Positions 22,641 to 34,969 of a stretch of 64,000 nt of DNA are shown in pieces. How positions within the stretch are numbered: the stretch's first letter is position 1; each line of letters opens with the position of its first letter. The stretch comes from Petrosia ficiformis. Taxonomy: Eukaryota; Porifera; Demospongiae; Haplosclerida; Petrosiidae. The translations under genes and the position numbers were made by a program. The notes under the pieces were generated by a model that was not told the DNA's origin, searched no databases, and was given only the letters and a program-made list of their open reading frames with translations. The DNA is taken from contig OX345636.1 of NCBI GenBank assembly GCA_947044365.1, positions 15,115,115-15,179,114 of the forward strand, written 5' to 3'.

Positions 22641-24204
22641 TTACTTCCCCTTGTGGTAGTTGTAAAAGCATGGGGTTTTGCAGAGACGAACTTGGCATTT
22701 CCCACATGCCAATGTAGTGTGGTGTATCTTCCTCTTCTTCTGTGAACAATGGCAACACTTACCACGTTTCATCTTCACCTCTGATACCTTCACCAAACGA
22801 CAGCACTCTGTATTCGTACCCTCTGAGTCGTGGAATGATGGTCTCCTACGTTTACGACAACTGTACCCTTTCAACAACAAGTGAACTAGTTCCAATCGAA
22901 ATGCTAGCAGATCCTTTACGTCTTTTTGTGGAAGCCCTACCTTCTTACAATTATGCTGGTATAGTATGTGCGCATTGTTGATCGCAAACTCAAAAAGGTG
23001 AAAAAAGATCCGCATCCATGGTCGTTTACACTTATGATCAAAAGCATAGTACTTGTGCAACTGATCAGTTTTATCAACTGCCCCCATAAACTTGTTGTAT
23101 GCAGGCAGTAATGGGGGAACTGATTGAGCTACAAGTACTCCTGATTTTTGCCCTACTTGTCCCCTGTAAACCTTACCCTTCATGGATTGTGGGAAAACAT
23201 TCGTAACAAAGCTGACAACCTTGCGATCGTGGAAAACAAAATAGTTATTCCCACCTGATGAGCAAGAGTTATACGAACCCTTTGGAGGAGTAATAGACTT
23301 TAGATCAATGGGAAATCCTTTCGCATTTTGGTGCCTTCAGTATATATTTTATGCACAGCTAATGCATCTACAAGTGGTCTGCTGGTGAAGTAGCGATCCA
23401 TGTATACAACATGGTTTCATCCGCGTACAGGTCAAGCAAAAGGTCACAGACCACTTTTGATATAGTTCCAGCATCTGGGTCGTCCTTCTGTGTAGCTGAC
23501 TTTCCAGAATATACCTGGAAATTACATAGATAGCCACAACACGAACAGGAACAACACCAGACTTTGAAACCACGTTTCACTGGTTTGCTAGGCATGAAAA
23601 CTTTGCCTTTTGCCCGACCTCTACATTTAATCATGGCTTCATCAACAGCAAGCTCTTGCGAAGGATTGTAATGCTTAGCAAATGTTCCAGTCAAGCATTT
23701 AATTAACGGTCTAACCTTGTACAACCGGTCGCTATGGTCTGCTTCTTCATTGTCCACGAGATGCATGTTACACCACAAGTCCCAGAATCTAGTGAGAGGC
23801 ATGTGCTTTTGGAGCGCTGGTAGTCCCAGATATTCGTCGGTATTCCAATAATTGCAGATGCGAGGGAGACGATGAAAACCCATAAAAATAATGACGCCGA
23901 GGAAACTCCATATTTCGTTGCTAGAGGTATCGGACCAGTCTGACCTTGCCTTTTGTGCAGCATAGCGATTAGTCTCTGTAGCAATCAGCTCACAAAGAGC
24001 TGAGGGCCACAGCAGCTTCAAAAAATCCAGAGCACTGTTGTCTTTGGGGTCAGTGTCGTCTGTAGGACCTTCCATACCCGTAAATTCTCGGTACATTCCA
24101 GAGTACAGCGATTGGAGAAGGCCGTGAGCTTTAGCCTCACGTTTACGATCAGAAGATATAGAAATTGGTCCTTCGAACTCAGAAGAAAACAAACCTGTAG
24201 ACAT
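22641..24204 (-). pseudogene. piggyBac-type transposase, frameshifted relic
   Basis: This is a DDE_Tnp_1_7-type (PGBD4-like) transposase split by two frameshifts, near 23,400 and 23,300. The first part (23,368-24,204) starts MSTGLFSSEFEGP and contains RFWDLWCNMHL and LAVDEAMIKCRGR, which holds the first catalytic Asp. In the shifted frame VVYMDRYFTSRPLV supplies the second Asp region. The last part (22,641-23,183) has YNKFMGAVDKTDQLHKYY with the third Asp, and ends in a Cys/His-rich finger (CCHCSQKK...CGKCQVRLC...CFYNYHKG). All three catalytic blocks are still readable, so loss of function is fairly recent. TTAA-bounded ends of this element were not found, and the MITE ends elsewhere in the window do not occur beside it. 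Confidence 0.88.
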
Positions 24205-24294
24205 GAAAAATTACATAATGATTTAATGCACTTATAGAGTATCAATAAAAATAATTTATTATCAGCACAATTATATGCAAGATACTACACCAAA

Positions 24295-24735
24295 TTAATT
24301 AATATGTTATGAATATTCATGACATTGTGGTCAAAATCATGAATATTCATGAATTTGTGGTTGGTGGGTGGGGTATACTCCACCCTCTGTCTATGAATAT
24401 TGTTAAATCTCAGTGAATTTACATGTCAAATTTGAGCTCCAATTTAATTAATAAGCTCATGAATATTCATGACATTGTGGTCAAAATCATGAATATTCAT
24501 GAGTTTGTGGTTGGTGGGTGGGGTATACTCCACCCTCTGTCTATGAATATTGTTAAATCTCAGTGAATTTACATGTCAAATTTGAGCTCCAATTTAATTA
24601 ATAAGCTCATGAATATTCATGAGATTGTGGTCAAAATCATGATTATTCATGACTTTGTGGTTGTTGGGTGGGGTATACTCCACCCTCTGTCTATGAATAT
24701 TGTTAAATCTCAGTAAATTTACATGTCAAATTTGG
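24295..24735. repeat. 150-bp tandem repeat, three units
   Basis: GAATATTCATGACATTGTGG and close variants recur at 24,311, 24,461 and 24,611, exactly 150 bp apart. Each unit carries two ATGAATATTCAT palindromes or near-copies and the inverted motif GGGTATACTCCACCC. It sits between the two transposase relics and is non-coding. Confidence 0.95.
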
Positions 24736-24840
24736 GTACCAAACGTATCAACAGTCTGAAGGTAACAGAACTTCGTGAAAATATAAATGCATTAAATAGC
24801 TGTGATAGTTAAAAACTATTCGTTCAAATTAGGGGGGGGT

Positions 24841-27219
24841 GGGGCTAACCAGTAATCTTGCAAAATACCCAATTACTGTTAAAATATATAAGAAAGATTT
24901 ATTTGCAAAATACACATCTCCTCAACCAATAAACAACTGAACAACTAAATGCAATCTCAACAAATTTAGTGTCCAAATAGTAACAAAACTTATACTAGTC
25001 ACCACAGTCACAATAAGGGCATAGCCACGTATCATCAGGAATATTTGCCAGTCCAACACATTCATAATGGTACCATCTTGGGCAAGCATCACTACCCCAT
25101 CCAAAGCTCATCATCATCTTGGTATTTGACATGGCATTCCTTACAAATATTTTCATTGTCATCTTCTGAACAACTGCTGCTAGACACTAAAGATTCTTTT
25201 TTTTCCTTTGTTTTGGACCTATTTTTGGACTTCTTTTGGGCCACTTTACCTGTACACTTTTTTCTTTGACTGATTTTCTTCTTCTGTCTCTTCTTAGTTT
25301 CTTCTTTTTTTTCTTCAATTAGCTTCTTCTTTGTTTCTTCTTCTTCTAAAAGTCTCTCAAATACGTCATCTAGTGTGAGTGCTTCACCGTAAAACCTAGG
25401 CTTTACTTTACATCGGTCAGTAGGGTGTGATTGCTTCTCTCTGTTCTTTTTCAAAAGCTGAGAAAAGTAGCATCTTAATTCCAAACGAATTGGAGTTACA
25501 GATTTATTGACAGTACATGTTCCAACCAAGTTAACTGACATAGCTGACTGTTCAGAGTCTTCAGGTGCACAAGTAGGTTGTGGCTCAGAAGGTTTACTGT
25601 TAAAAGGAAGAGATTTTGTTAATTGACTAGAATGAATTGCCTCCCTTTTAAGAGGGTAAAGTCCAGCTTTTCTGAAGCCATTCTTAATGTGATGGGGAAG
25701 AAATGACTGGTCCCATAATTGGGCAACAAGACTTGGGAATTCCTGCTTTGTTATGGTGGCTGCACAAGATTCAATTTGGTGTCTCTTTAAGATTGTACGC
25801 CAAGCTGATTTCATAGGACCAAAAACCCCCACATCAAGGGGCTGGATAAGATGTGTTGTGTGCGGAGGGAGACACACTAAATGAATATTACTAGTTCGGG
25901 CCAATTTGATTAAATTTATACTCATATGCGAGTGATGACCATCAAAGAACAGAATACAGGTGCTGTTGCTGTTAAATGCTTCACAGCTGGTAGGAACATC
26001 TTTTCAAACCATTGGAAAAAATTTGCAGATTCCATCCATCCGCTGTCAGATACCGAATACATACATCCAGCTGGCCCATTCTGTATCCACCTATTCCATA
26101 GGTTCTTTCCCTTATAAAGTATATGTGGCGGTAAACGAGTGCCATCTGCACAACAAGCCCCTAGAATTGTGATGTACTCCCTACCACTACCGCCAACTGT
26201 TTCCTGAACATTTCGGTCTCCACGTTTTGCTATTATCTTCATGCTGGTTGAGGATGTACAAAATCCACTTTCATCACAATTCCACATATGCTGCTGGAGG
26301 TCAACATCCTGTAAGCTAGTTCCCTCTAATAATTTGTTGATTTTCTGAAACCATTCATCTAGTACTTGGCAGGAAGACCCTGATGCACGATGAGTTGGAA
26401 GGTGCTGGGGTTTCCTTATGCTGAGTTTTGACTCCCACCGTTTCATGAACAGTCTCCACCAATCTTTTCCTGGAATTCCATCTCCAAAAGGATTGGGACG
26501 GCATGGTTGATCACTTAAATAATCTCGTATAACTACTCCTACTAGTTCCTTCGTTGAACCAAAACCAATTTCTTGTAAGACTTGTAAGATCAATACTATT
26601 TCCTCTTCTTCTCGTGGACTGAGGACTGTAGGGTGACCAGATCCAATTCTAATCTCGGAGTTTTTCAAATGGGTAGAAAGTGTGGACCTGGGGATGTTAA
26701 ACTTTCTAGAAGCAACTAATATTTTCATTTCCTTGTCTTTCACTGCTTTTAAGGCTGCCTTCAGGTCCTCTTTACTATAAGTAGGACTAGTTTTACGTTT
26801 GTACGTCCTCACCATCGATCTGCACTTCAATAACTGCCACGTGTTGATAGCTCACGTGATATAGATCTAACTTTGGGTGGAGCTCAGGTCCGCAGCACAT
26901 GTCCACGGCTATCGAATAGCTGTAATAGCTTTACATTTTTATGTAACCAATTGTACAGCTTTTAAGGATATAATTTTGGTCAAAACATTCAAACTGAAGT
27001 GAAATGTAAATTTTCCTGCAAGAGTTAATGCTCATTTTTGCACATAGTTGGCTCGTGTGGGTAGTAGATATATTATAGTTGCAAATGCATTTGCTTACAA
27101 AATCACAAAGGAGTGAACTAACCTGTTATGCAAATAAATATTAGCTAACTCTCTTCTATTGATACGATGGCAGCAACAAACATTTTTTACTCGAATTACC
27201 CCACCGTCAGGTTAGCCCC
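24841..27219. mobile_element. Possible full extent of the Tigger-type element
   Basis: GGGGCTAACC (24,841-24,850) and its exact inverse GGTTAGCCCC (27,210-27,219) bracket the transposase relic at a plausible distance, about 2.4 kb. The surrounding bases are only loosely similar, and no TA target duplication could be fixed, so these are tentative ends. Confidence 0.35.
24995..26815 (-). pseudogene. pogo/Tigger-type transposase with C-terminal PHD-like finger, frameshifted
   Basis: A DDE_1-superfamily transposase. The start is taken as MVRTYKRKTSPTYSKED (26,815); an upstream ATG at 26,830 is possible. An HTH of the psq/CENP-B type covers about residues 1-55 (NIPRSTLSTHLK). Catalytic blocks are WNCDESGF (first Asp), FFDGHHSHM (second) and HTTHLIQPLDVGVFGP (third). 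A one-base shift near 25,950 splits the frame just before the second block. The tail is Lys/Ser-rich and ends in a PHD-like zinc finger: CKECHVKYQDDDELW, then, after a second shift near 25,095, ACPRWYHYEC and WLCPYCDCGD to a stop at 24,995. The Cys expected at the second shift is missing. A chromatin-reading finger on a Tigger-type enzyme is unusual but has been seen in invertebrates. Confidence 0.85.
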
Positions 27220-28225
27220 GCCTTACCTTATGCTAATTACCCAAGCGCCACCTTAACATATTTAATACCAGTTTAACCAAAACCTGTTATTATTTATAGG
27301 CTGCAGTGCATTTGATTGTAGTATAGGGTGTATAGCTGTATCCTTTGATTGGGATGAACTCACACCTCGAATGTGTAGTCTTGTATAGCCAGACACTCAC
27401 GGAAAAGGAGGAGGAACTGGAGATACTAGCAGGGCTGCATTTAGAGGGTGAAAGTGGGAGGGTTGAGGGGGGAATTTGCCCCACTTGTTAAAATGTTTCT
27501 ATTTTGCAATGCTTATGCACATGTATAGGAGGTTTCACCCCCTATATTTTGCCAAACACCTGTATTGCCTCCCCTTTAGTATAACATAATTTCTGTGTTA
27601 GCCAATTACCGCATTCATTTTACTTTACCTGGATGTATACTGTATTTAGCATTCCAATGTATGATCCAACTTTTCTGAAAGGGTCTCACTACACCAGACT
27701 GGTATGTATGCTTAACAACACTAGTAAACTACCTATGATCAACGACACACCCACTTATATTAACATTCTTGTCAGGTGATCTTTTGATTGGATTGTAAAG
27801 TCCTTACAGTTATAGATCAGGGCTGGGTGATAGTGAAATATTTTACTATCATGATAGTTAGTAATTACTTTAACGATAGTGATGGATCAAAAATAGTAAC
27901 ATAATTATAACGACACAATTCCTTTCAATTTGTTAGTTTGTTGGAATAGGAGTATGGGATTCAAGGGACACCTTTTTTGATTTCTGTTTACTATTGCTAC
28001 TGAGTAGTATCAGAGAGTATGGTAGTACTGTCTACATGTATGTAGGGATGGCCCGGAAAAAAAGTGTACGGTTGTTATGTGGAAGTGGTATTTCATTTTG
28101 TTGCCAAAGCCATCTTGTTCCTGTGCTTTTTCGGTTTTGATATAATATTATATCCCTACATACTCTTTCTTTTTTTAAAATGTTTTTTATTATTCTTGTA
28201 ATATATATTAATACATACATTATAC
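26831..28225. other. Non-coding DNA between transposon relic and repeat cluster
   Basis: No gene supported. Positions 27,300-27,420 are a diverged fragment of the segmental unit (TATCCTTTGATTGGGATGAACTC, compare 1,050 and 34,060). At about 27,817 there is a lone transposon-like end (CAGGGCTGGGTGATAGTG) with no partner found. Confidence 0.5.
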
Positions 28226-28329
28226 AATGAGATTAATTGCAAGTGTGTGCACTATAGTACAGTATAGTACAGTATATATGTACATGTATATTGCACACAC
28301 TAAACTAACTTGAATGGGAGTGTATTTAG

Positions 28330-29310
28330 TAAGGGAAATCCCCCTGTATGAAACCTGTATAGTTATAATCATAATTAGGTCAAACTACTGCATTCCTAAT
28401 TTCTATGTGTTCATATAATATATAACATGTCATTGGACTATATTACAGTATTGATAAACCATAATGTACCTGTGATTCAACTACCTTAATTACTATTATA
28501 ATTACATCAAGCTGAATTTTGGATTTAGCACATATTAAGTTTAGTGAATATCTGAGCCATGACTAATAATAATGATCACATACATGTGCACATCAAATAT
28601 ATTTGTTTAGCAATTATGATGTTAGTCACTAAAAATGCTAAAATTAGTACGTGCAATTAAATATAGGCTTAAGATATAATCATATTTACATGTATCTTTA
28701 AATGTGTAATTATTTTTAAATATATTTGAAGGTTTGTATTACTTGTCTTGGTATCAATTATAGTGCCGTGCCATCCCTATAATTACTTTCCATGGGGTTG
28801 AAACTATATAATTATATATATATTTATAATTTATATTTGTGTCACTTACGTGAGTATGTGTAGTGAATGAAGTTGTATAATTTCGATGGGCTTGGTTAAT
28901 TAATGGGTGTGGTACATAAAAGAATGCTACAGACTAGCAGGAAGAATGTAAAACTATAACTAATAATAATAATTGTATATAGCAGGGAAACAGTATAAAG
29001 ATGATGCAGGAATTTTTAACAAGTACGTAGTTGAGTTTCAGACATGAGGAAGTCATTATTTATAACGTTGAAGGAGTACAATGTACTTCAGTTTCTGTCC
29101 ACTTAGAATGCAGTCACACTTACTTCCAGTTTCAAGTACACAGTGAGGTAGAGACACTAGTGCTATAGTCTGCTATTAGATACATGTACATAGTCATTAC
29201 AAAATAAATCAATTATAAGGATACTCTTTTCTCAATATATCTTCTTGTGATTATCATATCAGATGTGTAATTATGATTATACATGTAAATATACGGGGGA
29301 ATTTCCCTTA
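28330..29310. mobile_element. 985-bp element with terminal inverted repeats, tandem copy 1
   Basis: It starts AAGGGAAATCCCCCTGTAT and ends ATACGGGGGAATTTCCCTT, a near-perfect inverted pair. It has no open frame. A second copy, together with about 80 bp of left flank, follows at 29,422-30,422. Left-end fragments of the same family occur near 658, 33,770 and 63,024. Superfamily unassigned; no clear target duplication. Confidence 0.7.
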
Positions 29311-29421
29311 AGTGTGTGCACATGTATATTTACATGTTTGTGTATATAGTACAGTATAGTACAGTATATATGTACATGTATATTGCACACACTAAACTAA
29401 CTTGAATGGGAGCGTATTTAG

Positions 29422-30422
29422 TAAGGGAAATCCCCCTGTATGAAACCTGTATAGTTATAATCATAATTAGGTCAAAAAACTGCATTCCTAATTTCTATGT
29501 TTCATAAAAACATGTCATTGGACTATATTACAGTATTGATAAAGCATAATGTATCTGTGATTCAACTACCTTAATTACTATTATAATTACATCAAGCTGA
29601 ATTTTGAATTTAGCACATATTAATTTTAGTGAATATCTGAGCCATGATCGACTAATAATAATGATCACATACATGTGTACAATTTTTAGCAGTTATGATG
29701 TTAGTCACTATAGATGCTAAAATTAGTAAGTGCAATTAAAAATAGGCTTAAGATATAATCATATTTACATGTATCTTTAAATGTGTAATTATTTTTAGAT
29801 ATATTTGAAGGTTTGTATTACTTGTCTTGGTATCAATTATAGGGCCATCCCTATAATTGCTTTCCACGGGGTTGAATATATATATATATATTTTTTATTA
29901 TAATTTATGTTTGTGTCACTTGTGAGTATGTGTATTATATGTAGTCAATGAAGTTGTATAATTTCGAGGGGCTTGGTTAAATAATGGGTGTGGTACATAA
30001 AAGAATGGGCGCTCAAGCTACAGAGCAGCAGGAAGAATGTAAAACTACAACTAATACTAATAATAATAATTGTATATAGCAGAGAAACAGTATAAAGATG
30101 AAGCAGGTATCTTTAACAAATACAAGTTGTTGAATTTCAGACATGAGGAAGTCATTATTTAGAACCTTGGAGGAGTACAATGTACTTCAGTTTCTGTGCA
30201 CTTAGAATGCAGTTACACTTACTTCCAGTTGTCAAGTACACAGAGAGGTAGAGACACTAGTGCTATCAGCAATGATTGATAACATGTACATGTACATACA
30301 TTGTAGTCATCACAAAATAAATCAATTATAAGGATACTCTTTTCTCAATATATCTTCTTGTGATTATCATATCAGATGTGTAATTATGATTATACATGTA
30401 ATATACAGGGGAATTTCCCTTA
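29422..30422. mobile_element. 985-bp element with terminal inverted repeats, tandem copy 2
   Basis: It starts GTAAGGGAAATCCCCCTGTA and ends TACAGGGGAATTTCCCTTAC. It is a close copy of 28,330-29,310 in the same orientation, with small indels. The preceding bases (ATTGCACACACTAAACTAAC) are also duplicated, pointing to tandem duplication rather than an independent insertion. Confidence 0.7.
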
Positions 30423-30461
30423 CTGCCTTCGTAACTTGAATATAATTTTTATAGTCAAATA

Positions 30462-31400
30462 TACATGTACTACTGTTAGTGTAGTGTGTACATTATACTG
30501 TACATGTACTATACTGTACTATATACACAGATATATTTGAAGGTTTGTATACATGTACATGTAGTACTGTACTATTTTTAGTGTAGTGTGTACATTATAC
30601 TGTACATGTACTATACTGTACTATATACACAGATATATTTGAAGGTTTGTATACTTGTACATGTAGTCATGTAGTACTGTACTACTGTTAGTGTAGTGTG
30701 TACATTATACTGTACATGTACTATACTGTACTATATACATAGATACATGTATATTTGAAGGTTTGTATACATGTACATGTAGTACTGTACTATTTTTAGT
30801 GTAGTGTGTACATTATACTGTACATGTACTATACTGTACTATATACACAGATATATTTGAAGGTTTGTATACTTGTACATGTAGTACTGTACTACTGTTA
30901 GTGTAGTGTGTACATTATACTGTACATGTACTATACTGTACTATATACACAGATACATGTACATTTTGAGGTTTGTATACATGTACATGTAGTACTGTAC
31001 TATTGTTAGTATAGTGTGTACATTATATTGTACATGTACTATACTGTACTATATACACAGATACATGTATATTTGAAGGTTTGTATACATGTACATGTAG
31101 TACTGTACTACTGTTAGTGTAGTGTATACATTATACTGTACATGTACTATACTGTACTATATACACAGATACATGTATATTTGAAGGTTTGTATACATGT
31201 ACATGTATTACTGTACTACTGTTAGTGTAGTGTGTACATTATACTGTACATGTACTATACTGTACTATATACACAGATACATGTATATTTGAAGGTTTGT
31301 ATACATGTACATGTAGTACTGTACTACTGTTAGTGTAGTGTGTACATTATACTGTACATGTACTATACTGTACTATATACACAGATATATTTGAAGATTT
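30462..31400. repeat. About 108-bp palindrome-rich tandem array, nine units
   Basis: CATTATACTGTACATGTAC recurs at 30,491, 30,593, 30,703, 30,811, 30,913, 31,021 (one change), 31,129, 31,237 and 31,345. Spacing is 102, 108 or 110 bp because of indels such as ATGTAT. Each unit contains several short palindromes (TACATGTACATGTA, AGTACTGTACT), so single strands could fold extensively. Confidence 0.95.
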
Positions 31401-31856
31401 GTATACTTGTTTTGGTATCAGAAAGTGTTTTCATGATAACAGAATGTAAATAGAAAGTGATTGATATAATTATATAGTTATGTATAGTGATAATATTACA
31501 TTATAATATGTAGCCGCTACATGTATATCCTATCATATGTACATGTATACCCTACTAGTACACATGATACATACAAGTACTATAATTAATATTCTGTTAT
31601 TAGTCTTAGTACCCTTTTGATTCAATACAAGTTCATCAGATGTTAAATTTAATAGGTTTTATCAAATGACCTACGAGACTAGGTTTGTCCCCAGACCCTT
31701 CTGTGATGAATTGTGTCTGATTTTACATACATGTACGAGACTATATTGTTGTGATACAAGTGACATAATGATTAATACAAATGAATTTGTGACCAGATCA
31801 GTTGTAAGAGTGTCTTTATCATACATGTATAATTATAACTATATTCTTTGTTTATA

Positions 31857-31992
31857 GGACACTGTAGCTCATTCCATGGAGTATATACATGAGCTGGGTG
31901 ATATTAGAAATTTGATATCAGGTATATATCATCACATGGATGTCATCAAGCAACATGTGGAATATATGGTCACACTAACAAATGTTTGGTAG
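31857..31992 (+). other. Exon-like segment with in-frame stop
   Basis: After a TTTGTTTATAG acceptor, a frame reads DTVAHSMEYIHELGDIRNL and continues about 25 more residues to TAG at 31,990-31,992. It could be a terminal exon of an unidentified plus-strand gene. A GTATAT donor inside is an alternative end. No family recognised. Confidence 0.3.
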
Positions 31993-32397
31993 GTTAATGA
32001 CCAATGTTAACAAAATGCATTGTATAGTGAGAAAACATTATTTCTATGATTGGTTTGTGTTGACTATCAATCATTCCTGATATCTACTAGTGACCTTACT
32101 GTGTACTATGAATACTAACTTACTAAAATGAATAATAATTCATGATGACTTTATCATGCCTAATACTCAATAACACTTGCTATCACTTGCAGGTCCATCC
32201 TATGATTGCTTTTCCACATGATGGGTGTGAACTATGTCACATATGTGTTGTATATGTAGTTACATCATTCCAAGGGCTTGGTTATTAATTAATTGACATG
32301 ACATGATAATGAATACATGTTCTAGCTACATGTTGTATAACAAACCCATGCAGTATGATGATCAGCTTATGGACACTGCAATTGATACCTGAAATAT

Positions 32398-32472
32398 AAA
32401 ATGTATAAAAGAATTGTTAAGAATGGAAAAAACTATAATAATTTTGTTCTTAACAGTTCTTTTATACATTTT
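32398..32472. repeat. 26-bp inverted repeat (hairpin)
   Basis: The arms AAAATGTATAAAAGAATTG... (32,398-32,423) and ...CAGTTCTTTTATACATTTT (32,447-32,472) pair with one mismatch around a 23-base loop. The same arm sequence opens the window (19-44). Confidence 0.85.
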
Positions 32473-33740
32473 GTAAATGTATTTTCAGCTGTGATTTGAC
32501 AGTGATAGGCTTCAAGCAAGATGAGGTGTGTTTCAGTGAATTCTTTTTTTACCAGACGTCATTTGAAAGTTGTTAAATGGCTACCACAAGTTACAAAAAT
32601 TGTCATAACTTTGAAACAGAAAGGTTTTAGTAAAAACCTATTGTTACTTTTCATCCTTGTATGATTTCACGTCTGCTTGTAGTATTGTAGTATTTTAAAA
32701 TTCTCAATGTTCATAGGTTTGCTAGAATTTTGCCGACAGATAAAACAATTAGAGTAACCCTCCGCTCTGCCTACGCGGGCTAGGGTTAATTACTTAATAA
32801 TCACTGTACTGTATGGTGACTTTCTATTGACATATAGTGTACATACACACAACCTTACAAGCTCTGTAATATCCACATACACATGAATAGAGAAAGCTAC
32901 ATTATGTAAATACTTGAAAGGTCAAATACTGTACTGTACTGTACTGTACATGTACACACACTTATAATCAATATTATAGTATATTACACAGTGTACTACA
33001 CACACATGCATATAAACATACATACATGTACATGTTCACACACTTACAAGTACATGTATATACAAGTATTGTATAATTATTTGTAAATGTACACATGTAA
33101 ATAATTAATACACATACATGTACATGTAATAGCTCAATTAACTGCTGTACTGTACCATATACATGTACATGTATAGTACCTGACTTTATTAAGTTTATAT
33201 GTACATGTACAAATTTGTAAATATACATATGTGTATAAAAATAAGACATGATGTACAGCTGGAAGTCAATGAAATTTGGTATCCAGGAAGGGGTATTATT
33301 AAGCTTGTTGGATACCAAATTTCATTTACTCTCTGTACAAATGGCCGAATGACAAGCAATTGAATGTGAGCGTTTGATCATAACAATTTTGCGGGAAAAG
33401 GTCACTTTTCAAAAATGAGGTCAATTCTTATTACAGTCAAATATTGTCTCCTTGTCAGTAACTGAATCATTCTCAAGTTGTTTCCCAAATCACACTTGTG
33501 GCGAGGGTTCTGCACTGCAAGTGCATTCATTTTATTTCTGCACTGCAGTAGTTCAACAGTAGTTCAAAAGTAGTTTTAACAGTAATTGGTATACTTGTGA
33601 ATTCAATGCCACAAGAGTAATTACTATACTACATGTATACTGACAGTAAAACTAAAGTTACTGTATGGTGTCTTTTTATTATTGACATGTACTGTACATG
33701 TATGATGTACGTACTAGTAGTATACTACATTGTATATACT
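32473..33740. other. Intergenic DNA, no gene seen
   Basis: It contains a relative of the 19,930-20,205 repeat (32,550-32,790), many TACATGTA motifs and AT-rich filler up to the start of the second duplicated block. Confidence 0.5.
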
Positions 33741-34934
33741 AGTTAATTATCTTGAAAGGGAGTATATTCAGTAAGGGAAATTCCCCTGTGTGACACGTGT
33801 ATAGTTATACATGTTGGTCAAACGAATTGTATTATTCCTAACCTTGTACAAGAAAAACATTATATACCCCACCTTCTAAATTGCTATATATGCTCATATG
33901 ATGTAGAAACATGTCATTGAGCTATATACATAATACTGTACATGTATATAATAATTAGTAAGTGAATCTACAAAGATCTAGTACATGTAGTTTTTCAAAT
34001 GAATGTAAGTTATAGACTGTGGTTCCCTATCATTGTAGTTAATATACATGTAGCTATATCCTTTGATTGGGATAAACTCACAAGAATGTGTATATAGTGT
34101 ATGTAACCAGTCCCTCACAGAAAGGGTGGAGACACTAGCATGCCAAATCAGTTCTAATGCATAATTTGTGTCTTGTTCAATTCCTACATTAATTTTACAT
34201 TACCCACCTACTATATTTAACATTCCAGTGGAATACTTCACCTTTCAAATGTATGTACATGTACATGTATTACACTGTATGTATGTACATGTATGTATTG
34301 TACAGTGAGATTACAAGTGTGTGTACATGTGATTATGTTCTAACCCAAACTTGCTGTTTGGAGTTTATGATTGGGTTTCACATAATCAGATCATAGTCAT
34401 GTGCTGGGTCTAGCCAGACCCATCCCAGACCCTCACTAGTAGTGGGATTGGTCTGGTGGTATGTAAGAGGAGATTAAACAAACTTTATACGGTCAATTGA
34501 TCATAATTATGTGTAATTAGCATTACAAGAATGCAAACCTTGTCACTCCATCTTCATGAACTATGTAAAATTTATTTGCGCTAGTTAAACCTAATCCCAC
34601 AGGCCAGCCCCTTCACTCCTAGTGGATGGATGAAGGGTCTGGTTTATTACTTTAGAGCAACTGGTACTTTACTCAGAATATAATTGTAGTACAAACAGAT
34701 TTATACTAGTGAAACAGTTATGCATGTTGAAGTGTGTAGCCTGGCCCCAGGCAAAAGTTGTTGCCATGGAAATCGTGTGATTGAATGTGCCATTTTATGT
34801 GTTTATGCATTCCACTCCCTCTAAATAGACCAGACAGACCTTTCCTCTGCTGGATCAAAGGGTATAGCCAATGAGACTATTGAATCATTCTAATAACCAC
34901 TTTCACTATACAAAAAACAGTGGATCACCACCAT

Positions 34935-34969
<35 letters not shown>

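Noticed and set aside
27812..27850. Another GCTGGG-ended hAT-like MITE
   Set aside because: Only one end (CAGGGCTGGGTGATAG) is visible; no matching right end or target duplication within the next several hundred bases.
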